Assembly: GCF_020379485.1 (NCBI RefSeq)
Contig: NC_063450.1
Coordinates: forward strand, 52,599,374 to 52,663,373
Origin: Brassica napus
Lineage: Eukaryota; Streptophyta; Magnoliopsida; Brassicales; Brassicaceae
Length of the DNA: 64,000 bases
Direction of reading: 5' to 3'
Shown piece by piece: positions 55,568 to 64,000 of the stretch; the first letter of the stretch is position 1, and each line of letters begins with the position of its first letter. Both the position numbers and the translations under genes were made by a program. The notes beneath the pieces were generated by a model. It saw only the letters and a program-made list of their open reading frames with translations. It did not search any database and was not told the origin of the DNA.

Positions 55568-56425
55568 CAGATCTTGTGTTGTATAGACTATTGTGTTGTG
55601 TTTAAAATAAGAGAATAGTAGTGTCTCCAGTTTTGTAATGTTCCAAAAAATTTTAAGAAAAAAATCCATTTAATACAAATTTAATTTTAATTGCTAATTT
55701 TATACACTGATATTGTCCATTTCCAACTTAGTACATCAACTAAATTTTATTTACATAACAATAAACCAACTTTTGAAGTGTATATCCTTAAAAATATCAA
55801 ATTAACAGATAGTAAACTTCCATTAAGTCTTATGTTTAATTTTCATTTTTACTGAAAAATATTAATGTTAAACTGGAAATGAACTAAGACCATGATTAAC
55901 TCGGGGTTCTTAAGATGAAATTTTTAGCGAAAGTTAAAAAACTGTTTTTTAACTTTTAACTAAAAAAAACTAAGAACTAACCAGTTCTTAAATAAGAACT
56001 TTAAGAACTAGTTCTTAAATAAGGACTTTAAGAACCGGTTCTTACCTTTTTTAGTTAAAAGTTAAGAAACAGTTTCTTAACTTCCACTAAGAACCCCGAG
56101 TTAATCATGCTGTAAGTCGATTAAGTTGATAATTAAAATTAAATCAGTGTTAAAATGAAAATTTTCTTTTTATTACATAGTTTAACTAAACTACCTGTCG
56201 TTTTAATCTACTGTCATAGAACAAGTTGTCGCTTTGTGTTCTTTTGAGTCCTCACGCTTTCCAAATGCGTGCCGTGTTCTCACTCCTCTCTCTGAGAGCA
56301 GAATACTGCGATCCTATTGGCTACAACGTTTTCTTAATGTACGCTTGTGCGTAGACAATAAAACTCGCCGATACATTAAAAAAATCAAGCTGCCGCTCTC
56401 GGTGATTCTCGTCCCACCGTTAAAG
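55568..56425. other. Intergenic region SD2-5 to APX6
   Basis: The SD2-5 3'UTR lies to about 55650. AT-rich DNA with a Tourist-like MITE (55888-56112) follows, then the APX6 promoter and leader. No gene. Confidence 0.5.
55888..56112. mobile_element. Tourist/Harbinger-like MITE
   Basis: A 225-bp nearly perfect palindrome. The left end CATGATTAACTCGGGGTTCT (55891-55910) is mirrored by the right end AAGAACCCCGAGTTAATCATG (its last 20 bases at 56090-56109). TAA flanks both sides (55885-55887, 56113-56115), as in PIF/Harbinger. The centre contains repeated TAAGAACTNGTTCTTA units. Confidence 0.8.
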
Positions 56426-58372
56426 ATGACGACGACGACTGCGTCTCTGTTTTCACGGTGCCACTCTTCTTCTTTAAACTTCAAATGCGAACTCGAATCT
56501 CCCGCGAAAACACGACTCTTCTCTCCTGCGACAGGGAAACACGTTGTTAGATCGTTAAAAGCATGGCGTGTCCGTTGCTCCTCCGATGATCCTGGTATAG
56601 TTTCTCATTCTGTTCCACGGCTTTCTTTTCTTGTGGAGTTATTACTGATCATACTGAGATATGTTCTGCTTCTACATGTTTGACTAGTTTGTGTTCTGTT
56701 TCTGCATGATTTGACTAGGTTCGCGTCATGTATACGTCTCCAGTAGAAGAAACATGGTTGTAATGTTGTCCACTGTACAGCTTCTGTCTCATTTGCTTCC
56801 GCCAGATGGAAAAGCAGCTGAGTGAGTTTGATGCAAACTTATTCTTCATGTTATAGATTTAAATTTGTTGTGCTAGATTTTAGCCAAATCTAACTGTTGG
56901 GTTTTAGCATGTATCCACTGATGAAAGATGAGATAAGGAGAGTGGTGACGAAGGGTAAAGCTGCTGGTGTGCTTCGTTTAGTGTTTCATGATGCTGGAAC
57001 CTTTGAACTCGATGATAACACAGGTATTGTTGGCATGACTCTCTGATACTAATCAATCTCATTCTCAAAATCTTACTTAAGTGGTGTGTGTAATTTCAGG
57101 TGGCATCAATGGGTCTATTGTTTATGAACTAGAGAGACCTGAAAACGGAGGTTTGAAGAGATCCCTTAAGGCACTAAACCCCTCTATCTCTCTTTTTAGT
57201 TAGTGTGAGCATTGGCCGGTCTTGAGCATAGGCTAGTAAAGCATTGGTCTATGTCCCCAAATATTTTAGGAAAAATTTATATATATATATATATAGCCCC
57301 TAACCCTACGTTTTCAAAATAAACTTTTTTTATATAAACTTTTACTAAATTGTTTATAGTCCCAAAATCTTAGGACCTGCCCTGAGTGTGAGCAAATAAA
57401 GATGTAATTTCACATATGTTTTTTTTTTTTTGGCATTTGTTAGGTTCTAGAGAAAGCAAAGATTAAGGTTGATGAGGTACAACCAGGTAATTTCTGTTTG
57501 AAAGTGTGTCCTTGTTATGCCTTCGTGGTGCTAACGTTCTGAACTGTGTGATGTTAGTGTCTTGGGCGGATATGATCGCTGTCGGTGGCTCTGAAGCAGT
57601 CTCAATGTGCGGCGGCCCAACGATTCCAGTAGTCTTAGGAAGACTTGATTCAATGTAAGCACGTCTCAGTCTCTGGTCTTTGTTTCTATATGTTTAACAG
57701 GATGGTCGTTTCATGGTTTACAGGCAACCTGATCCAGAAGACAAGTTACCTCCAGAATCCCTCAATGCGTCGGGTTTAAAAGAATGTTTCCAAAGAAAAG
57801 GATTCTCGTGAGTCATAACTTGTGGTTTCTTTAGTACCAAAGTTTTGTAACACTTAACATCACTTGGGGGGTCATTGCAGGACCCAAGAACTCGTTGCCT
57901 TGTCTGGTGCACATACGATTGGGAGTAAAGGCTTTGGAGATCCATTTACTTTTGACAATGCATACTACAAAATCCTTCTTGAAAAACCTTGGAGATCTAC
58001 TACATGTAAGTTGTTATACTCTAAGCTGAGGAGTGTATCTTTACATAGTTTTCTTAATTTATCATGACTTTACTTGGGTTGCAGCCAAAATGACGAGTAT
58101 GGTTGGGCTTCCTTCGGATCATGCCCTCGTGGAGGATGATGAGTGCTTAAGGTCAGTCCTTCTTACTTTGATCATTTCATTATCTAACTTGTCAAGTACC
58201 ATTTAAAGTAGAGGATGAAGAGTTTTGGAGTATATTGAACTGATATAAGATTCAATGTTTGATGCATAGGTGGGTGAAAGAGTATGCGGAAGACCAAGAC
58301 AAGTTCTTCAGAGACTTCACCAATGCTTATATCAAACTAGTTAACTCTGGTGCCAAATGGAAAACATTATGA
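56426..58372 (+). CDS. APX6: Ascorbate peroxidase-like heme peroxidase APX6
   Basis: Ten exons: 56426-56594, 56719-56821, 56908-57023, 57100-57170, 57444-57486, 57558-57654, 57724-57807, 57881-58005, 58085-58151 and 58270-58372. All are in frame and give 325 residues. Class I peroxidase motifs: distal site LRLVFHDAGTF (Arg and His present) and proximal heme-ligand site LVALSGAHTIG. Also present are VSWADMIAVGGSEAV and PDPEDKLPPESL. The N-terminal about 60 residues are Ser/Arg-rich and could be a targeting peptide. APX6 in Arabidopsis is an atypical member tied to seed and senescence redox control; its ability to use ascorbate has been questioned. Intron 4 starts with GC instead of GT (AAG|GC at 57171) and holds transposon-like debris. 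If that site is unused, exon 4 would read into a stop. Confidence 0.9.
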
Positions 58373-60255
58373 TGTCTAATTTATCTTATGTTAGTTCATA
58401 AACATGCCCTGAAAATTTTGGGTTGTAATGCTTATTTAATTATTTTTCCTTTTCTATATACATGATGAATATTTCAACGAGGACACTAAAACCATTAGCT
58501 ATGTGTTGTTCTAAGCATTTTAATGTTGATTCATGTGAATTTTGACTACTTATGTTTCGTTCATGTAGGTAATAGGCAAGACGGCATCTCTTAAGTATAC
58601 CAAGTATATTAGTTTTGAATCTTTTGAACAATAAGTTTTTAAAAATTGTTAATCCCAGTAAGATATCACTAATTGAGCTTTAGAATATAAAAAATGGGAT
58701 AAGATGGAGATGATGGAATGAGAAAGTTTTGGGAAACATCAAGAAAGGAAGGGTGTCACTATTGTTGCTGTGCCTTACCCTAGTCACGGGACCAACTTGT
58801 CTCTTAATAGAATGGTTTCTGTGTCTAATCACTTTGCTTCCTCTTTAATCACTCTTTCTCAGTGCTAATCAGGATAATCATACTTCTTTAATTGTTAGTA
58901 GTTACTAAACTATTACTATTAGAATTTTACTTTACAAACACCTTGAGACAGAATTAACTATATATTGGATACGAACGCATGATGATGTATGTTGAAAATA
59001 AAAGCTTGCTAATTGGTTTCTAATTGTTAATTACTCTAGCTAATAAACTATACTATCTCCTCGGTGGTCAACAAATGAGTACTGCTGCTTTCATCTGGTT
59101 TCTTAAAGAAAAGTTTCATTTGCATTAAATATTTTGGCCTACCAGGAGCCTTTGGGTGTGTTCATGTGGGTGCATGTATTTTAATAAGAAACACTTGTGT
59201 TCTTTGATTTGCATAAAAAATGGGACAATGATGTACTTTATTATAACTTCTCATATCATCCAAATTTTAAAATATTATTGATTGGTTAGGAAAAGAAGTA
59301 AGCAACTAATTACCTGATAGTATCATTATATTGGTCTGAAAAAAAAAACAATTTTGTTACATATGATAGTTCACCATTGTCAATTTATATATGGAGATGA
59401 TTTTATGACCCATGTCTAGAGTAGTCTGCATGCAATGTATTAAAACTGTTAAACTTTTGAAACCATATCCTTAGTTTTAGAAACAATGATATATTTAGAT
59501 GAAAAGTATATATAGATTCCATGAGCTGGCTTTAGTATTTTTTTTGGACGAAAGGTGTTAATTAACTAGATGCCTAAAGTTCCCATTTAAGAGTCAAGTA
59601 TGTTATAATAGTGTGGGGGATGATAAGGTTCACCTTCATAAAGCGACTACTCAATAAAAGATCTATTTATATAAAAATGTCTTACTATATGCGTGAAAAG
59701 AGTTAACAAGATAATTGAACATATTGAGGACTGTTGTGCTGCACTGATTCCACAAATTTTGTCTGAAACTATTTATACATCAGTCATTGACTCATCGCAC
59801 ATATATATGCATCCATTACATCATGAACCTCCAAAAGAAAAATTCATTATTATTTTTAAGTTTCTTGTACACATTTCCGTTTACTAATCCTCCAATATCC
59901 TGAAATATAAATTTTTTACCAAATCTGGAATAAATTCCTTGTAAAAAATAGAACAATTTACAGTTTCATATGATAAAGCTGAAAGCTCGCAATATACTCT
60001 TTGTATACATTAATTGTTGGTTTATCTTTGAAGTATAAAAGAAGAAAAGCAAACCATCCAAAGTTGATGACAGTCACAGAAAAATCTGATTCAGACTTCT
60101 GATTGTAACAGCAAACTTAATGTGGATAAAAATAAAAAATATTATTAGTGATAGTAAATGGTATAGACTTCCATTAAAAGAAAAGATTTTAGAGTACCAC
60201 AAAACTTCTCCTCAATCCCACGATCAAAATAGTAAACCGTAATTATCGCGATGAC
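58373..60255. other. Intergenic region APX6 to WDL5
   Basis: The APX6 3'UTR, then AT-rich DNA with only short ORFs lacking any recognisable features. No MITE with clear ends was found here. Confidence 0.45.
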
Positions 60256-61223
60256 GTGGCGATTAGATTTCGAACCGCCGCTGTAATAAAAATAACTAAA
60301 ACGTTTTGTCATTTTTCTCCCTTCACAAAAAAAAAAATCTCAACTTGTGTGTGTAGACCGAGAATCCATCCATCCTCAGAAACCCCAAAACCAAAACCAA
60401 ACCAAATCTCATCCTTTTTCTTCTTCTTGCGTTCCTTTTATTGTTGCTTTCAATGGCCTTTTGATTTGTTCTGGTAACTGCGTTTGGTGAGGTAAGATGT
60501 GCGTCTTACTGTTCTCGTTCTTTCTTCTTCTCTTTGTCTAGTGTTATGAATCTGTGGAACTTATCAGCTTCTCTGTTTCCATTGCTTGGTCTGTATATCG
60601 GTAGATCGTGTTTTTATGCTGTCACTTACTGATTTGCTTCACTACAATGACTAGTTAGTGAGCTCGAGATTTAGGTTTGGTCTGATTCAGATTTGCTTCT
60701 TCTTCTTACATATAATATTTGCCTTTCTCGGATTTGTACACTTGGATCGATGAAGCTACGGATCCATTTACATATGAGTGGTTTTAAGTCTGGGTATTGG
60801 ACAAAACAAGTGTTTTTGTAATGTACCTTGAATCTTGCTCACTGACACAATGTTGATAGATATGTTCTCTCGAGGAAAGTTATGTTCTTTGTTGGTGGGT
60901 TTACGTTCGGTGAAGTCACTCTTGTCTGTTTCTGAAGAATCACTTTATTTGGTGTTTGAGTTTGTAGCTGCTGCTTATATGTTAAGGTCATATTTGTTCA
61001 CTTGTTATCTTCTTCACAAGAGCTAAACAAAGTGCTTTTGTAATGTAGCTTGAAGCTTGCTTGCTCACTGACACAATGTTGATTGATATTTAATTCACTT
61101 CATAAAGTACTCTGCTTTTGTGTCAATATATGGTTCTTGTCTGTTGATTGATTTACATGATAATGCATGGTTCAAGTGAGTGTGTCTTCACTTATATCAG
61201 TGTTGTTTGTTTTGTAGTTTACT
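60256..61223 (+). promoter_or_regulatory. WDL5 promoter-proximal region, 5'UTR and 5'UTR intron
   Basis: A pyrimidine- and C-rich leader (about 60330-60491) ends GTGAG, followed by a consensus donor GTAAGATG at 60492. The matching acceptor TTTTGTAG ends at 61217, six bases before the start codon. The 726-bp leader intron contains a direct repeat of about 65 bp (around 60800-60865 and 61025-61092). Leader introns of this type often raise expression. Confidence 0.65.
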
Positions 61224-63048
61224 ATGGATCCTGAAAGTACAATGGTGGTTGATGGGACTAGTGACTCTGCTCTTCCAAATGGTGGTTTAACAATGGAGAA
61301 TGTCTGTGTTGAAGGAAATGGTGTTGCTTCTGGTGAAACTTTGGATGCTAATTCAGAAAGTCAGAATGAGAACTCAGGAGACAGTTCCACTTTAGATGCT
61401 GTTGAACAGCCCAAAGAGACAGCTGAGGTTTGTAACTCTTTAATGGTTAAAATACTCGCCCCTGTCAGATAGTTAACGTTTTTGTTCTTTTGTAGGGCAC
61501 ACAAGTTGAGAGTGTAGATGGGTCAAAGTATGTTAATGGCCAAAAGTCTCAACGGAAGCTAAAGCAGGAGAAACTCTCAGGTGGTAAGAATGTTCCACCG
61601 GTTCTTATCAAAAAGAAGAAAGAGATTAAAGGTGGAGATGCTAAAGTGGCATCATCTAATGGCTCTGTTGCTCCTATTGCACAAACAACAAAGTCTCTGA
61701 AGAGCACATCATTCAATGGTAGAGCGTCTAAGGTCACTGAGGTAATCATCCCTCACATCTTTCTTCTATGCTTCTTTGCTTTGGCTTATGCATACTTTTT
61801 TCTTTCTTTTCATATCAGCAAGGGAAGCAAGACCGTGCACCAGCTGAAACCGCCACCGGGTAATGAGTCTGCTAAGTGTTCTCACTAATCTTTTACTCAC
61901 TAATCAATTGTTGAAGCTAGAGATTTGTTTCTTTCTTTTAATACAGGGACAAGGTGAAACCAAAGCTTCAAAAGAAACAAGTCCAGGAGACATCTGAAGA
62001 TGATGCTCAGTCTTCTAAGTATTTGTTTCACCTTTTTAATTACCACCTCTTCTTTCTTGTGGCTCTCATTTTAGCATTTATGTTGATTATAACTTTATGG
62101 TTTCTTAGTAGCCCAAAAGCAGAAGATGGCAAACCTCGTAAAGTTGGTGCACTTCCAAATTATGGGTTCAGTTTCAAGTGTGACCAACGTGCTGAAAAGA
62201 GAAGAGAGGTTTGCGTTTTAAGTCCACTCTCCACAAACATGTATTGTGAAAATAATTGTATCTCTGCTTTCATATGGTGCAGTTCTATGTTAAGCTTGAG
62301 GAGAAGACTCATGCGAAAGAAGAGGAGATTAATAACATGCAAGCCAAGTCTAAGGTTGTCGACCCTCTTCTTTGTCATATAGTGTTCTCGACCTAAAACT
62401 CTTTGGTACTGTCGCAGGAAACACAAGAAGCTGAGCTTAGGAAGCTAAGAAAGAGCTTGAACTTCAAAGCCACGCCCATGCCTAGCTTCTCTCAGCCGCC
62501 TAAAACAGAGTTAAAGAAGGTACTTGTGCTCTATCTTCTCAACCATGATCTCACCTTTTTGATGAAGTACTAATTCTCATTGTTATTTGTAGATACCACC
62601 AACAAGACCCAAATCTCCAAAACTCGGGAGGAAGAAGACTGATTCTGAAGAAACTCAGACCCCTCGTGTCTCTAGGCTGAGCCTAGATGAGAAAGCCTCT
62701 AAAGATAGCCCAACTGCTAAGGGAACTGTGCCAACGGTTGATCTCAAGAAGCAACCCTTGCGCAAATCACTTCCGAGATTGCCATCTCAGAAAACAGCTC
62801 TCCCCGATGGAAAACTCGCCCCAGCAAAAGCTGCAACAACCTCAGCTAAGGTGAAACCTGAAAGAAAGAAAGTTGAAAAAGATGCAGAAGCCCTGAAGCA
62901 GTCTTCGGATCCCATTGATGAGGAAGCACAAGTGACTGTATCGGCCAAGGCAGATGCAGAAGATTCACATGAGGTTGCATCTCCAAGGATGGATGAAGAG
63001 AGAGCCAAGTCCATAGAGGTATCTGAAGTGGTTTCTGTTGAGCATTAA
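61224..63048 (+). CDS. WDL5: TPX2-family microtubule-binding protein WDL5 (WAVE-DAMPENED2-like)
   Basis: Exons 61224-61427, 61496-61741, 61819-61859, 61947-62018, 62109-62208, 62283-62354, 62418-62519 and 62593-63048 give 430 residues. The N-terminal part is acidic, then Lys-rich. The TPX2 signature runs over exons 5-7 (about residues 230-310): [20 protein letters not shown], then [20 protein letters not shown], ending [15 protein letters not shown]. The C-terminus is Lys/Pro/Ser-rich and basic, ending acidic. WVD2/WDL proteins bundle and stabilise cortical microtubules and affect hypocotyl and root growth; Arabidopsis WDL5 is linked to ethylene-regulated elongation. The name is assigned from gene order (At4g32330, from memory) and domain style. 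Confidence 0.92.
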
Positions 63049-64000
63049 GACTCATAGCTTGCATTAATTAAGGAGGACAAGAGGAAAAGTAACCGTATGA
63101 TATTTATTATATATGTACTTTCGACCAAAACTTATGTGAGAAGAAATGGGTAAAAGAGTGAAAAGAGTCATATGCGTTTGGTTCTAAATGTTTTTGCTTT
63201 TTGATATTTCTATGTTTTTAATCTTTCAAGTTGTGTTTTTGATGTCTAAGCTCTTTTCTGTTTGATGCTTTGATTCTTAAAAGGTGAATATTCAGGAGAT
63301 TATGCGTGCGCTTTGTTTATTCTCTTTTCTATTCTTCTTCCTTTTTTCTTGAAAGATATAAAAAATGTCATTGTGGTTTGTGGTAATTAGTGACAACTGA
63401 CATTGTGTTATTTATTGGAGTACATGTGAAGCTGTTGTTCTGAAGATAAGGTCAAGCCACTGTAATCATGTTTGGTTATTTGTTTATTGCCAAGAACTGA
63501 AGTTTTTTTTCTGTTTATCCATCGACTAAGTAATTTCTTTAAACCTCATTTTAAATCTCTTAAAAGCAAAAAGCTTTTTAGGATCAGATTCGGTTTGGTT
63601 TTTCGGATTCAGATTTTTTTTCCAACCCTAATTATGCCTAAAGAAAAGTACAAAAATACTTAAAATAAATCTGGGCCAATTTCCATCGGATCCTAGCATA
63701 CCTAGAAAAGCAAACTACAGATTCCTAATACAATGGTATAAATCATGTGGCCTGATGTAAAATCTTGTGACGCCAGTAAAGTTGCACAATCCAAATAACA
63801 GCTTCTATAAGAATCATGGCCGAGGGCCTCTCCGGTTTTTGCTTAAGAACTTATCTTTCTTATTGATTGGACGATTTGATGAATACACTTACTTGCTCCC
63901 TAGCTACCTTAATATATTTGTGAATTCAACTCTTTTCTTCGCCATGTTGATGGGTACGAGAGAACACCGAACCAAATTGAAAAAAGAAATGATTAGTAAA
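63049..64000. other. Region downstream of WDL5
   Basis: The WDL5 3'UTR lies to about 63250, then T-rich DNA. No gene, repeat pair or mobile element is recognised before the end of the window. Confidence 0.45.

Overview
The window is plant nuclear DNA. It has intron-containing genes with GT-AG splicing, AT-rich intergenic DNA, MITEs, a SINE, an LTR retrotransposon and a nuclear tRNA-Arg. The gene order matches, from memory and unchecked, Arabidopsis thaliana chromosome 4 from about At4g32030 to At4g32330: At4g32030-like, KNAT5, Phox4, a TPD1-like gene, EREL1, SNRNP25-like, UGNT1, IAA29, a GT14 enzyme, an At4g32295-like gene, SD2-5, APX6 and WDL5. Many Arabidopsis neighbours are missing or reduced to fragments, such as the 3' ends of an ATP synthase b' gene and of a CAP1-like ANTH gene. 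This points to a crucifer with a fractionated polyploid genome, most likely tribe Brassiceae (Brassica or Raphanus type).

Layout. 0.5-15 kb is a compact gene block: a coiled-coil/EAR-motif gene, KNAT5, Phox4 (minus), a small secreted TPD1-like gene (minus) and EREL1. 15-33 kb is the accessory region. It holds a complete, very young gag-protease LTR retrotransposon (17283-25055, LTRs differing by one base), a Helitron-like element, a large symmetric foldback element, and a tandem duplication carrying two defensin-like genes and one intact plus one broken SNRNP25 gene. 33-36 kb has tRNA-Arg(TCT) and UGNT1, whose fourth exon is split by a SINE with a perfect target-site duplication. 39.6-47.3 kb has IAA29, a decayed ANTH-gene tail, a GT14 glycosyltransferase, a nested-palindrome MITE and an At4g32295-like gene. 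48-64 kb has a hAT-type MITE, SD2-5, a Tourist-like MITE, APX6 and WDL5.

The genes are independent transcription units, not an operon. They cover transcription control (KNAT5, IAA29, the EAR-motif protein), endosomal traffic and chaperone or cytoskeletal functions (EREL1, Phox4, WDL5), minor-spliceosome components, Golgi/ER sugar metabolism (UGNT1, GT14), signalling (SD2-5) and redox control (APX6).

I found no undescribed multi-gene system. The most interesting items are the exonic SINE with a possible in-frame splice escape; a set of about 18-48 bp oligo(A/T)-tailed micro-insertions with target-site duplications, one confirmed by a paralogous empty site; replacement-rich divergence between the two defensin-like peptides; two nested-palindrome elements; and the gag-protease-only retrotransposon.
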